Shown piece after piece: positions 17,667 through 27,397 of a stretch of DNA of 64,000 nt. The stretch is from Bradyrhizobium sp. WSM1417. Its GTDB lineage: Bacteria > Pseudomonadota > Alphaproteobacteria > Rhizobiales > Xanthobacteraceae. Within the stretch, counting starts at the first letter, position 1; the number at the start of each line of letters is the position of its first letter. The notes under the pieces are model-generated. The model did not search any database. It was given only the letters and a program-made list of their open reading frames with translations, and was not told the origin of the DNA. Made by a program: the position numbers and the translations under genes. The stretch is from contig NZ_KI911783.1 of assembly GCF_000515415.1 (NCBI RefSeq), forward strand, positions 1,788,392 through 1,852,391. The letters are read 5' to 3'.

Positions 17667-20600
17667 ATGGCGAGCTTCTTCATCGACAGGCCGATCTTCG
17701 CCTGGGTTGTCGCGCTGTTCATCTGTCTGGTCGGCGCAATTTCGATTCCGCTGTTGCCGATCGCGCAATATCCGATCATCGCGCCGCCGTCGATCTCGAT
17801 CTCGACCAGCTATCCCGGCGCCTCGCCGGAAAACCTCTACAACAGCGTCACGCGGCTGATCGAGGAGGAGCTCAACGGCGCCTCCGGCATCCTCAATTTC
17901 GAATCGACCAGCGACTCGCTCGGCCAGGTCGAGATCATCGCCAATTTCGTGCCGGGCACCGACACCAGCGCCGCCTCGGTCGAGGTGCAGAACCGCATCA
18001 AGCGCGTCGAGGCGCGGCTGCCGCGCGCCGTGATCCAGCAGGGCATCCTGATCGAGGAAGCCTCCAGCGCGGTGCTCCAGATCATCACGCTGAACTCGAC
18101 CGACGGCAGCCTCGACGAGGTCGGGCTCGGCGACTTCATGATCCGTAACGTGCTCGGCGAAATCCGCCGCATCCCCGGCGTCGGCCGCGCCACGCTGTAT
18201 TCGACCGAGCGCAGCTTGCGCGTCTGGGTCGATCCGGCCAAGCTGGTCGGCTATGGCCTGACCGCCGACGACGTCAACAAGGCCATTGCCGCGCAGAACG
18301 CGCAGGTCGCCTCGGGCAGCATCGGCGCCGAGCCGTCGACCTCGACCCAGCGCACCTCCGCGCTGGTGCTGGTCAAGGGCCAGCTCTCGTCCCCAGATGA
18401 ATTCGGCACCATCATCCTGCGCGCCAATGCCGACGGCTCGACCGTGCGGCTGCGCGACGTTGCGCGCATCGAGGTCGGCGGCCTCAGCTACCAGTTCAAC
18501 ACCCGTCTCGACGGCAAGCCGACCGCCGGTCTTTCCGTGCTGATGTCGCCGACCGGCAACGCGCTGGCGACCGCGAGCGCCGTCGAAGAGAAGATGAAGG
18601 AGCTGTCCCGCTTCTTCCCGGCCAATATCGGCTACGAAATTCCCTACAACATCACGCCCGTGGTCGAGGCCTCGATCAAGAAGGTGCTGTCGACGCTGGT
18701 CGAAGCCATCGTGCTGGTGTTCGTGGTGATGTTCCTGTTCCTGCAGAACATCCGCTACACCATCATTCCAACCATCGTGGTGCCGGTGGCGCTGCTGGGC
18801 GCCTGTACCACGCTGCTGCTCGCCGGCTACTCCATCAACATGCTCTCGATGTTCGGCATGGTGCTCGCGGTCGGCATCCTCGTCGACGATGCCATCGTCG
18901 TGGTCGAGAATGTCGAGCGCATCATGGCGGAGGAGGGGCTGCCGCCGAAGGAAGCCACGCGGAAAGCGATGTCGCAGATCACCGGCGCCATCATCGGGAT
19001 CACGCTGGTGCTGATGGCCGTGTTCGTGCCGATGGCGTTCTTCCCGGGCTCGGTCGGCATCATCTATCGCCAGTTCTCCGTGACCATGGTCGCCGCGATC
19101 GGCTTCTCCGCCTTCCTCGCACTGTCGCTGACGCCGGCGCTGTGTGCGACCTTGCTCAAGCCCGTCGCTGCCGGTCATGGCCATGCCAAGAAGGGCGTGT
19201 TCGGCTGGTTCAACCGCATGCTCGACGGCAGCAAGGAGGGTTATTCCCGCACCGTCGGCTTCTCGCTGAAGCGCACCGGCCGCTTGATGCTGGTCTATGT
19301 CGCGCTGCTCGCCGGCCTGTCCTGGGCCTTCGTCAATCTGCCCGGCGGCTTCCTGCCCGTCGACGATCAGGGCTTCGTCACCACCGACGTGCAGACGCCG
19401 TCGGATTCGTCCTATGGCCGGACCGAGGCGGTGATCGAGAAAGTGGAAAAATATTTGGCGCAGCGCCCGGGCGTCGACAACGTCACCTTCCTCACCGGCT
19501 TCAGCTTCTCCGGCCAGGGCATGAACACCGCGCAGGCCTTCATCACCCTGAAGGACTGGTCGGGGCGCGGGCCGAAGGATTCGGCAGCGGCGATCGTTAC
19601 CGACATCAACCGCGATCTGTCGTCGTCGATCCGCGACGCAAAAATCTCCGCGCTGCAGCCGCCGCCGATCGACAATCTCGGCAACTCCTCGGGCTTCTCG
19701 TTCCGCCTCCAGGATCGCGGCCAGAAGGGTTATCCGGCCTTGATGCGCGCCGCCGATCAGTTGATCGCGGAGGCCAATGCGAGCGCGGTGCTTCAGAAGG
19801 TCTATGTCGAAGGCCTGCCTGAGGCCGGCGTGGTCAATCTCGTGATCGACCGCGAAAAGGCCGGCGCTTTCGGAGTCACCTTCGAGGACATCAACAACAC
19901 GATCTCGACCAATCTCGGCTCGAACTACATCAACGACTTCCCGAACCGCGGCCGCATGCAGCGCGTCGTGGTGCAGGCCGATGCCCGCGACCGCATGCGG
20001 ACCGAGGACATCCTCAACTACAACGTCAAGAACAGCCGCGGCCAGCTGGTGCCGTTCTCGTCCTTCGCGACCGTGGAATGGGCGCGCGGACCGACGCAGA
20101 TTACCGGCTTCAACTATTATCCGGCGGTGCGCATCTCGGGCGAGGCGAAACCCGGCTTCACCTCGGGCGATGCCATCGCCGAGATGGAGCGGCTTGCCGG
20201 CAAGCTGCCGCGCGGCTTCGGCTATGAATGGACCGGGCAGTCGCTCCAGGAGAAGCTGTCGGGCTCGCAGGCACCGTTCCTGCTCGGGCTCTCGGTGTTC
20301 GTGGTGTTCCTGTGCCTGGCCGCGCTGTACGAGAGCTGGACCATTCCGCTCGCGGTGCTGCTCACCGTGCCGCTCGGCATCGTCGGCGCGGTGGTCGCAG
20401 CGATGCTGCGCGGCCTGCCCAACGACGTCTATTTCACCGTCGGCCTCATCACCATCATCGGCCTCGCGGCCAAGGACGCGATTTTGATCATCGAGTTCGC
20501 CAAGGATCTGCGGAAAGAAGGCAAGCCGCTGGTGGACGCCACCATCGAGGCCTGCCGCCTGCGCTTCCGCCCGATCCTGATGACCGGCCTCGCCTTCATC

Positions 20601-20825
20601 TGCGGCGTGCTGCCGATGGCCATTGCACACGGCGCCGGCGGCGCCAGCCAGCAGGCGCTCGGCAGCATCGTGATGGGCGGCATGATCGCGGTGGTGATTT
20701 TGGCGCTGCTGATGGTGCCGGTGTTCTTCGTCTCGGTGCAGCGCGTGCTGGGCGGGGATCGGGAGAAGGTGGCGGAGGGGCCAGAGATGTATGGGCCGCC
20801 CGCGCCGGTAAGAGCCGGCCACTGA
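17667..20825 (+). CDS. RND multidrug efflux permease (HAE1 family, AcrB/MexF type)
   Basis: The 1052-residue length and architecture are those of a trimeric proton-driven AcrB-type pump: N-terminal FFIDRPIFAWVVALFICLVG, two large periplasmic loops, and twelve helices including GILVDDAIVVVENVER with the paired aspartates of the proton relay, and FPGSVGIIYRQFSVTMVAAI. It exports hydrophobic compounds from the periplasm and inner membrane via the upstream adaptor. Substrates cannot be read from sequence. Confidence 0.94.
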   Translation: MASFFIDRPIFAWVVALFICLVGAISIPLLPIAQYPIIAPPSISISTSYPGASPENLYNSVTRLIEEELNGASGILNFESTSDSLGQVEIIANFVPGTDTSAASVEVQNRIKRVEARLPRAVIQQGILIEEASSAVLQIITLNSTDGSLDEVGLGDFMIRNVLGEIRRIPGVGRATLYSTERSLRVWVDPAKLVGYGLTADDVNKAIAAQNAQVASGSIGAEPSTSTQRTSALVLVKGQLSSPDEFGTIILRANADGSTVRLRDVARIEVGGLSYQFNTRLDGKPTAGLSVLMSPTGNALATASAVEEKMKELSRFFPANIGYEIPYNITPVVEASIKKVLSTLVEAIVLVFVVMFLFLQNIRYTIIPTIVVPVALLGACTTLLLAGYSINMLSMFGMVLAVGILVDDAIVVVENVERIMAEEGLPPKEATRKAMSQITGAIIGITLVLMAVFVPMAFFPGSVGIIYRQFSVTMVAAIGFSAFLALSLTPALCATLLKPVAAGHGHAKKGVFGWFNRMLDGSKEGYSRTVGFSLKRTGRLMLVYVALLAGLSWAFVNLPGGFLPVDDQGFVTTDVQTPSDSSYGRTEAVIEKVEKYLAQRPGVDNVTFLTGFSFSGQGMNTAQAFITLKDWSGRGPKDSAAAIVTDINRDLSSSIRDAKISALQPPPIDNLGNSSGFSFRLQDRGQKGYPALMRAADQLIAEANASAVLQKVYVEGLPEAGVVNLVIDREKAGAFGVTFEDINNTISTNLGSNYINDFPNRGRMQRVVVQADARDRMRTEDILNYNVKNSRGQLVPFSSFATVEWARGPTQITGFNYYPAVRISGEAKPGFTSGDAIAEMERLAGKLPRGFGYEWTGQSLQEKLSGSQAPFLLGLSVFVVFLCLAALYESWTIPLAVLLTVPLGIVGAVVAAMLRGLPNDVYFTVGLITIIGLAAKDAILIIEFAKDLRKEGKPLVDATIEACRLRFRPILMTGLAFICGVLPMAIAHGAGGASQQALGSIVMGGMIAVVILALLMVPVFFVSVQRVLGGDREKVAEGPEMYGPPAPVRAGH

Positions 20826-20861
20826 ACCTATGGTTTGCAGATGGGGTGGCATCGGCAGTGG

Positions 20862-21034
20862 GCTCCCTCTCCCGCTTGCGGGGGAGGGCTGGGGTGGGGG
20901 TGTCTCCGCGTCGGGATTGTTGAGCATTGCGGAGGTTGTCCCTTTGTGGTGAGAGCCCTCACCCGCCGCGCGCGGGACGATGCTGCGCATCGCCCGGGGC
21001 GCGTCGGCCTCTCCCGCAAGCGGGAGAGGCGGAG
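20862..21034. repeat. REP-like palindromic element (ctctcccgcttgcgggggag family)
   Basis: CTCTCCCGCTTGCGGGGGAGGG on the left is mirrored by CCTCTCCCGCAAGCGGGAGAGG on the right, with CCGCGCGCGGGACGATGC between. It is nearly identical in plan to the copy at 32985-33132. Confidence 0.82.
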
Positions 21035-21202
21035 CAAGCCGCGCGCGGTCTTCGTGCAATTCATATGCGATTGCCCTGACCGAACGCCCGATCGATCGGC
21101 TTGATTTCCCGGCGGCCTCAATCCAGACTGCATCCCTGGATTGAAACAACGTATTCGCACCCCGCCCGCGAATGCCAGGCACCCGCCGATTGAGAGCATG
21201 TG

Positions 21203-22336
21203 ATGCGTCCGTCCGACATTGCGATCTCGAATTATCGCTCCATTCGGCGGCTCTCCATACCCATCCATCCCTTGTCCGTGTTCGTTGGCGAGAATGGAGT
21301 CGGCAAATCCAATCTCTACAAGTCCTTGTCGCTGTTGCGCGACGCGGCGACCGGTCAGATCACCCGCACGATCGCCGATGAAGGCGGGTTGAATTCGGTC
21401 TGCTGGTCCGGCATTCGCAAGCGAGGCGAAGATGGCCGGCTGCGGCTGTCGGCCACATTCGACAGCATGAGCTATTCCATCGAGCTCGGGTTTCCCAGCC
21501 CGCTTCAGGCCGCGTTTTCCGGCGAGCCGATGATCAAGACCGAAATTATCGAGGCGACGCACGGCAAACGAACGGTCAAGCTGATGGAGCGCATCAATTC
21601 GCTCATCAGCGTCCGCGGCGAGAGCGGCGCCTGGAACGCGCACAAGGACGCGGTGCTGCCGTCAGAGACCGCGCTTGCGGCTTTTTCCGATGGCAAGCAA
21701 TGCCCGGAAATCGACCTGATCAGAAATGCAATGCTGGGCTGGCGATTCTATCATGACTTTCGCACCGATCCGGCGTCGCCGATCCGAAAGCCTTGTCTCG
21801 CGATCGCAACGCCCTCGCTCAGCGCCGATGGAATCGATTTGGCTGCCACCCTGGCGACGCTCTATGTCATTCGGGAAGACGCCAACGATTTGCAGGACGC
21901 GATCCAGGATGCATTCCCAGGTGCCGAACTCCGCGCATGGGAAGAAAATGGCAGGTGCGAATTCGCTCTGCAATTGCCGGATATGCCGCGGCCGTTCAGG
22001 GCGCACGAACTATCCGACGGGACGCTGAAATACATCTGCCTGCTCGCGGTGTTCATGGGCTACCGGCTGCCGCCGTTCATTGCGCTGAACGAACCCGAGA
22101 CCAGCCTGCATCCGTCGCTGCTGGCGCCGCTGGCCCGGCTCATCGCCAAGGCATCGCGCCGCGCCGACATCTGGATCGTCACCCATTCGGAACAGCTGAT
22201 GGACGCACTGCGAAGCGAGAGCTCGATCCCGCTCCGCCGGGTCATCAAGTCGAAAGGCGCCACGGCCATCGAAGGCCTGACCATCGGCGGTGAATATCGC
22301 GAGGAGGACGACGAGGACGAGGACGACGATTCCTGA
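21203..22336 (+). CDS. AAA family ATPase of the RecF/SMC-like (AAA_21) type
   Basis: The 377-residue protein has Walker A GENGVGKSN near residues 32-40, an ABC-like signature region HELSDGTLKYICLLAVF, Walker B FIALNEPETSLHPSLL and the H-loop WIVTHSEQLMDAL, followed by an acidic C-terminal tail (EEDDEDEDDDS). It resembles stand-alone ATPases related to OLD and RecF proteins but carries no visible nuclease (TOPRIM) domain. The function is unknown. REP elements lie on its 5' side and suhB-like is convergent. ATG at 21203 is preferred over GTG at 21200. Confidence 0.83.
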   Translation: MRPSDIAISNYRSIRRLSIPIHPLSVFVGENGVGKSNLYKSLSLLRDAATGQITRTIADEGGLNSVCWSGIRKRGEDGRLRLSATFDSMSYSIELGFPSPLQAAFSGEPMIKTEIIEATHGKRTVKLMERINSLISVRGESGAWNAHKDAVLPSETALAAFSDGKQCPEIDLIRNAMLGWRFYHDFRTDPASPIRKPCLAIATPSLSADGIDLAATLATLYVIREDANDLQDAIQDAFPGAELRAWEENGRCEFALQLPDMPRPFRAHELSDGTLKYICLLAVFMGYRLPPFIALNEPETSLHPSLLAPLARLIAKASRRADIWIVTHSEQLMDALRSESSIPLRRVIKSKGATAIEGLTIGGEYREEDDEDEDDDS

Positions 22337-22369
22337 ACGTCGTAGATCGAGCCGTCGTGCTACTGCGGC

Positions 22370-23155
22370 CTACTTCCTTAGAATCTTCACCAATTCCCCG
22401 TGCACGAACTCATTCCCGCACACCACATTCCCGGTCACCAGGGCATCGCCCGGCGTGTCGATGTCGGTGATCGTGCCGCCGGCCTCGCGCAGCATGATCA
22501 TGCCCGCCGCGATGTCCCAGGATTGCAAATTGCGCTCCCAGTAGCCGTCGAGGCGGCCGGCGGCGACGAAGGCGAGGTCGAGCGAGGCGGCGCCGAAGCG
22601 GCGCAGGCCGGCGACGCGTTCCTGCATCGCGGTCATCTCGCGGCGGAATTCCTCGTGGTCGCCGCGGCCGATATGCGGCAGGCCGCAGGCCACCACGCAT
22701 TCGTTGAGCTGGCGGCGGCCGGCCACGCGCAGGCGCTGGTCGTTGAGGAAGGCGCCCTTGCCGCGCTCGGCGATGTAGAGCTCGTCATTGGCGGGGTTGT
22801 AGATCACGCCGGCGATGATCGTGCCCTCGCGCGACAGCCCGATCGAGATCGCAAATTGCGGGATGCCGTGCAGGAAGTTGGTGGTGCCGTCGAGCGGATC
22901 GACGATCCAGGTGTGGCTCTTGTCGGAGCCCTCGCGCGTGCCGCCTTCCTCGCCGATGAAGCCGTAGCCGGGCCGCGCCTTGGCGAGGTCCTGGTAGAGG
23001 ATCTCCTCGGCGCGCTTGTCGGCCAGCGAGACGAAATTCGCCGGCCCCTTCAGCGAGACCTGGAGATGCTCGATCTCGCCGAGATCGCGCTTGAGGCTGC
23101 GGCCGGCGCGGCGCGCGGCCTTGACCATGACATTGATAGTTGCGGAATACAGCAT
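22370..23155 (-). CDS. suhB: Inositol monophosphatase family protein
   Basis: The 261-residue protein has both family signatures: metal-binding IVDPLDGTTNFLHGIPQFA (about residues 84-102) and WDIAAGMIMLREAGG near the C-terminus, plus FIGEEGG for the third metal ligand. It hydrolyses myo-inositol 1-phosphate or related sugar phosphates with magnesium, and bacterial members also act with ribosomal antitermination. I name it suhB by family only. ATG at 23155 gives the standard N-terminus, and longer in-frame sequence to 23239 is poor. Confidence 0.88.
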   Translation of the reverse strand: MLYSATINVMVKAARRAGRSLKRDLGEIEHLQVSLKGPANFVSLADKRAEEILYQDLAKARPGYGFIGEEGGTREGSDKSHTWIVDPLDGTTNFLHGIPQFAISIGLSREGTIIAGVIYNPANDELYIAERGKGAFLNDQRLRVAGRRQLNECVVACGLPHIGRGDHEEFRREMTAMQERVAGLRRFGAASLDLAFVAAGRLDGYWERNLQSWDIAAGMIMLREAGGTITDIDTPGDALVTGNVVCGNEFVHGELVKILRK

Positions 23156-23240
23156 GAGCTTCCGGTCTTGATCGGGGGAAATGGCGTGAAATCGCGCCTG
23201 TTTGAGGGATGGGGTGCCCTGCGGGCGCCTCAACGTCAAG

Positions 23241-24335
23241 TCATTTGGCCCCGAGCCATTTCCTGGCAGCGGCCTCGGCCTTGGCCCGGTCCTCGGCCGG
23301 CAAATCCGACAATTGCTTGTCCAGCTCCGGATCGCCCTTGCCGGCGGTCTTGGCCACCAGATGCCATTTGAAGCCCTCGACCTTGTCCACGGCCGTGCCC
23401 ATGCCGTTGATCAGCACCCAGGCCAGCCGGTTCTGCGCGATCGCGCTGCCTTGGCGGGACGCCTTGCGGAGCAGGGCTACGGCCGCCGGCTGGTTCTTCG
23501 GCGTGCCGGTGCCGTTGAACAGCGCGATGGCGTATTCGACCTCGGCATCGACATTGTCGGTCAGCGTGGCGACCTGGAGCAGACGCACCGCTCGTTCCAG
23601 GTCCTTCGGCACGCCGGTGCCTTCCTTGTAGAAGGTCGCGAGCGCGTATTGCGCCTCGGGCAGGCCGGCATCAGCCGCCTGACGCAGCAGCTCGGCGGAG
23701 CGCTTGACGTCCTGCGGCAGGGTCTGGCCGTCGAGATAGAGCAGCGCGAGGTTATAGGCCGCCTTGGGCTCGCCGAGCTTGGCGGCGGACGCCATCAGCT
23801 TGACCGCCTCGTTCTTGTCGACCGGGCCGCCGCGGCCGGACATCCTGAGCATGGCGAGCGCGAACATCGCCTCGCGGTCGCCGGCGTCGGAGGCGCGCTT
23901 GTACCATTGCTGCGCCTTGGCGTAGTCGCGCCGAATGCCCATGGCGTTGGAATAGAGCTCACCCAGCATGGTCATCGCCTTGGCGTCGCCGGTCTCGGCA
24001 CGGGCCGTGGCGAGTTCGAAGGCGGTCTTGTACTGGCCGCGCTGATAGGCGCCGTACACCAGATCGACGTTGGGATTGTCGGCCGGAGGCGCCGGAATCA
24101 CGGTCGCGGCCGGAGCAGGCTTTGGGGAAGCTGAGGGCTTGGGCGACGCTGAGGGTTTGGGTGCCGGCGCCGCTTCCTTCTTCTTGGTGATGGTGTGCGG
24201 CGTGGCCTTCGGCTTGTCCTTGGTTTTCTCGGCCGGCGCGCTCGGCGTTGCCACCGGCGGCGTGATCTGGAGCTGCGCGGCCGCGGGCACTGTGAGCAGC
24301 AGCGTGGCCAGGATGGTGATGCGCGGGAGCTTCAT
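23241..24335 (-). CDS. Secreted Sel1-repeat (TPR-like) protein
   Basis: The 364-residue protein has a signal peptide ending near AAAQ, a lysine/proline/alanine-rich linker with a repeated KPSASP motif (about residues 50-80) and about six Sel1-like repeats, each with the AxxxLGxLYxxGxGVxxDxxxAxxWYxxAAxxG rhythm (for example AQYALATFYKEGTGVPKDLE). It is probably periplasmic and mediates protein contacts. It lies between thiE and the inositol phosphatase gene, with 8 bases to thiE, so the three may be co-transcribed. Confidence 0.85.
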   Translation of the reverse strand: MKLPRITILATLLLTVPAAAQLQITPPVATPSAPAEKTKDKPKATPHTITKKKEAAPAPKPSASPKPSASPKPAPAATVIPAPPADNPNVDLVYGAYQRGQYKTAFELATARAETGDAKAMTMLGELYSNAMGIRRDYAKAQQWYKRASDAGDREAMFALAMLRMSGRGGPVDKNEAVKLMASAAKLGEPKAAYNLALLYLDGQTLPQDVKRSAELLRQAADAGLPEAQYALATFYKEGTGVPKDLERAVRLLQVATLTDNVDAEVEYAIALFNGTGTPKNQPAAVALLRKASRQGSAIAQNRLAWVLINGMGTAVDKVEGFKWHLVAKTAGKGDPELDKQLSDLPAEDRAKAEAAARKWLGAK

Positions 24336-24343
24336 GACGGGCG

Positions 24344-25006
24344 CTAGCCGTGCTCCTGTTCTGCAAGCGCAGTCGCATGAGCCTTCTTGATCGCAGCGTC
24401 GGCCTCGATCAGCGCCGCCTTGGGTCCGCGCGGATCGGTCCAGATGAAGTCGCCGACCAGCACGAAATCGGCGCCGCTGGCGGCGAATTCGTGGGCCTCC
24501 TCCAGCGAGATGGCAAAGCCGACGCAGGGCGGCTCGAACAGCTCGGCCCACCAGTCCAGCCGCTCGGCAATCGCTTGCGACGACGGCCGCTGGCCCTTTG
24601 CGTCGGGCTCGCCGAACAGAACGTAATCCGCGCCGATCTCGCCCGCATCCATGGAATGGTGCCGCGTCGTCAGCCCGCCGACTCCGGCGATGCGATCGGG
24701 CTTCAGCGATGGCAGCGCCTCTTTCAGCGCGGCGATGCCGGGCAGGTGCGCACCGTCGGCGCCGCCGCGCGCGACGAGCTCAGGATGGCCGTCGACGAGC
24801 AGGGCTGCCCCCGCTTTCTGAACCGGCGGCGCGAAGGCCTTGATCCGCGAGATCATGGTGCGCTGATCGGTCACCTTCAGCCGCAACAGCACCGCCGCGA
24901 CGTCGGCGGCGTCGAGCAGGCCGGGCAGCTCGGCCAGAAGCGAAGCGGGATCGTCGACGACGGGCGTCGCGAGATAAAGGCGCGGCGGAGGAGATTTGTT
25001 CGACAA
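24344..25006 (-). CDS. thiE: Thiamine phosphate synthase-like protein
   Basis: The 220-residue TIM-barrel protein has AALLVDGHPELVARGGADGAHL matching the family pyrophosphate/HMP region and GADFVLVGDFIWTD near the C-terminus. Canonical ThiE joins the pyrimidine and thiazole units of thiamine. The motifs here are weaker than in core ThiE proteins, so it could be a divergent paralogue. It starts only 3 bases after the class I aldolase stop and is probably co-transcribed with it. Confidence 0.75.
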   Translation of the reverse strand: MSNKSPPPRLYLATPVVDDPASLLAELPGLLDAADVAAVLLRLKVTDQRTMISRIKAFAPPVQKAGAALLVDGHPELVARGGADGAHLPGIAALKEALPSLKPDRIAGVGGLTTRHHSMDAGEIGADYVLFGEPDAKGQRPSSQAIAERLDWWAELFEPPCVGFAISLEEAHEFAASGADFVLVGDFIWTDPRGPKAALIEADAAIKKAHATALAEQEHG

Positions 25007-25009
25007 GAT

Positions 25010-26050
25010 CTAGGCCGCTTTCTTTTCCAGGCTGCTTTGCCATTCGCCTTTGGAGGCGAGGCCATTCATGCGCGCGCGGTGACTGAATGCGCTTTGTCCG
25101 GCCGCGACGTTCTCGGCCTTGCCGGACCAGGCCTTCTGCGGCGCGGCCTGGAGGGCGCGGCCGTAGGAGAAGGTCAGGCCCCAGGGCAGCGGGCCGAGCT
25201 TGTGCATGGCGTTGAGGTGCGCCGTTGCCTCTTCGTCCGACTGGCCGCCGGAGAGGAAGGCGATGCCGGGCACCGCGGCGGGCACGCACGCCCTGAGTAG
25301 CCGGATCGTCTTCTCCGCGACCTCCTCGAGCGAAGCCTGCTTCGGGCATTTCTTGCCGGAGATGGCCATGTTCGGCTTCAGCACCATGCCCTCGAGCGCG
25401 ACGCGCTGCACACGTAATTCCTGGAACGTCTTGTTGAGCACACGGCTCGTCACCTCATAGCAGCGATCGATATCGTGATCGCCGTCCATCAGCACTTCGG
25501 GCTCGACGATCGGCACGATCTGCGCGGCCTGGCACAGCGCCGCATAACGCGCCAGCGCGTGGGCGTTGACGCTGATCGCGGTCATCGAGGGGATGCCCCG
25601 GCCGTCAGTGCCACTGCCGATGTCGATCACCGCGCGCCATTTGGCGAAGCGTGCGCCGCGCTCGTAATATTTCTTCAAGCGTTCGGCGAGCTTGTCGAGC
25701 CCGACGGTGACGAGCTCTCCCGGGCACATCGGCAGGGGTTGCGTGCCTTCGTCGACCTTGATGCCGGGAATGGCGCCGCTCTGTTCGATCAGCTTGACCA
25801 GCGGCGTGCCGTCCTTCGCGTTCTGCCAGATCGTCTCGTCATAGAGGATGACGCCGGAGATGTACCGGCTCATGGCTTCGTTCGAGCGGAACAGCATCTC
25901 GCGATAGTCGCGGCGGTTCTCCTCGGTCGATTCCACGCCGATCGCGTCGAAACGCTTCTTGATGGTGCCGGAGGATTCGTCGGCGGCAAGGATGCCCTTG
26001 CCGGGCGCGACCATGGCGGTCGCGATCCTGTTGAGCTCAGTCAGATTCAT
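25010..26050 (-). CDS. Class I fructose-bisphosphate aldolase
   Basis: The 346-residue protein follows the Schiff-base aldolase family throughout: APGKGILAADESSGTIKKRF near the N-terminus, FAKWRAVIDIG, VPIVEPEVLMDGDHDI, and EGMVLKPNM with the Schiff-base lysine, then GIAFLSGGQSDEEAT. It cleaves fructose 1,6-bisphosphate to two triose phosphates without metal. ATG at 26050 follows GGGAGGA at a good distance. A class II aldolase is encoded directly upstream on the same strand, so the organism carries both types side by side. Confidence 0.95.
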   Translation of the reverse strand: MNLTELNRIATAMVAPGKGILAADESSGTIKKRFDAIGVESTEENRRDYREMLFRSNEAMSRYISGVILYDETIWQNAKDGTPLVKLIEQSGAIPGIKVDEGTQPLPMCPGELVTVGLDKLAERLKKYYERGARFAKWRAVIDIGSGTDGRGIPSMTAISVNAHALARYAALCQAAQIVPIVEPEVLMDGDHDIDRCYEVTSRVLNKTFQELRVQRVALEGMVLKPNMAISGKKCPKQASLEEVAEKTIRLLRACVPAAVPGIAFLSGGQSDEEATAHLNAMHKLGPLPWGLTFSYGRALQAAPQKAWSGKAENVAAGQSAFSHRARMNGLASKGEWQSSLEKKAA

Positions 26051-26142
26051 CGAGATGTCCTCCCAAAACGATTCTGCCCTTGCCGGTGAAAATAGACCGT
26101 TCTCGGGCAAATGCCGAGTTAACGTTCGTCGCAGGGGCGCCG

Positions 26143-26243
26143 CTGTCATTCCGGGATGCGCCGAAAGGCGCAGGCCCGGAATCCATAACCCCAGGCTGTG
26201 GTTATGGATTCCGGGCTCACGCTCCGCGTGCCCCGGAATGACG
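26143..26243. repeat. Palindromic repeat (gtcattccggg family)
   Basis: GTCATTCCGGGATGCGCC and GGAATCCATAACC on the left are mirrored by GGTTATGGATTCCGGG and GCCCCGGAATGAC on the right. It separates the two aldolase genes. Confidence 0.8.
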
Positions 26244-26263
26244 GAAGGATGTGGTTGAGGGCC

Positions 26264-27331
26264 TTACGCCACCTTCGGGGCGAGCTCGCCCTTGGCGTAG
26301 CGCTTGGCCATCTCGGCCGTCGTCAGCACCTTCTTGATCTTGGAGGCTTGGCCTGCGGTATTGAATTCCTGGAGCCGCTGCTTGCACAGCTTGGTCATCG
26401 CTTCCATTGCGGGCTTCAGGTACTTGCGCGGATCGAACTCTTCCGGATTGTCCTTGAGCACTTTCCGGATCTGGCCGGTCATCGCCATGCGGTTGTCGGT
26501 GTCGATGTTGATCTTGCGCACGCCGTTCTTGATGCCGCGCTGGATCTCGGCCACCGGCACGCCCCAGGTCGGCTTCATCTTGCCGCCATAGGCGTTGATG
26601 ATGTCCTGGAGGTCCTGCGGCACCGACGAGGAGCCGTGCATGACGAGATGCATGTTCGGCAGCTTGCGGTGGATCTCCTCGATCACGTTCATGGCGAGGA
26701 TGTCACCATCGGGCTTGCGGGTGAATTTGTAGGCGCCGTGGGACGTCCCCATCGCGATCGCGAGCGCGTCGACCTGGGTCTCCTGGACGAACTTCACGGC
26801 TTCATCCGGATTGGTCAGGAGCTGGTCGTGGTTGAGCTTGCCCTCGGCGCCGTGGCCGTCTTCCTTGTCGCCCATGCCGGTCTCGAGCGAGCCGAGCACG
26901 CCGAGCTCGCCCTCGACCGAGATGCCGCCGAGATGGGCCATCTCGGTCACGGTCTTGGTGACGCCGACATTGTAGCCCCAGTCGCCGGGGGTCTTGCCGT
27001 CGGCCTTGAGCGAGCCGTCCATCATGACGGAGGTGAAGCCGGCCTGGATCGCGGTCATGCAGGTTGCCGGCTCGTTGCCGTGGTCGAGATGCACGCAGAC
27101 CGGAATGTGCGGGTAGATCTCGGTCACCGCGTCCATCATGTGCTTGAGCATGACGTCGTTGGCGTAGGAGCGCGCACCGCGCGAGGCCTGGATGATGACG
27201 GGCGCGTCGACCTGGTTGGCCGCGTCCATGATCGCCAGTGCCTGCTCCATGTTGTTGATGTTGAAGGCCGGGACGCCGTAATCGTTCTCCGCCGCATGGT
27301 CGAGCAATTGACGCAACGTGATCCGAGCCAT
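26264..27331 (-). CDS. fba: Class II (zinc-dependent) fructose-bisphosphate aldolase, CbbA type
   Basis: The 355-residue protein has the metal-binding motif CVHLDHGNE, the [15 protein letters not shown] segment and the second-site [11 protein letters not shown], and it fits the class IIB subgroup often linked to Calvin-cycle genes. It catalyses the same reaction as the neighbouring class I enzyme, and in cbb operons it also acts on sedoheptulose bisphosphate. It is followed by the pgk gene upstream in the same transcription direction. Confidence 0.95.
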   Translation of the reverse strand: MARITLRQLLDHAAENDYGVPAFNINNMEQALAIMDAANQVDAPVIIQASRGARSYANDVMLKHMMDAVTEIYPHIPVCVHLDHGNEPATCMTAIQAGFTSVMMDGSLKADGKTPGDWGYNVGVTKTVTEMAHLGGISVEGELGVLGSLETGMGDKEDGHGAEGKLNHDQLLTNPDEAVKFVQETQVDALAIAMGTSHGAYKFTRKPDGDILAMNVIEEIHRKLPNMHLVMHGSSSVPQDLQDIINAYGGKMKPTWGVPVAEIQRGIKNGVRKINIDTDNRMAMTGQIRKVLKDNPEEFDPRKYLKPAMEAMTKLCKQRLQEFNTAGQASKIKKVLTTAEMAKRYAKGELAPKVA

Positions 27332-27397
27332 CTGTGTTTTTCTCCCGTTTGGGCCTGCAAGGCCACTGCTGAAGGCGGCTGACGACTTGCCGACCGA

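Noticed and set aside
16407..21182. 1591-codon minus-strand frame across the RND adaptor and pump
   Set aside because: Antisense shadow of two well-supported plus-strand genes, with no domain and biased composition.
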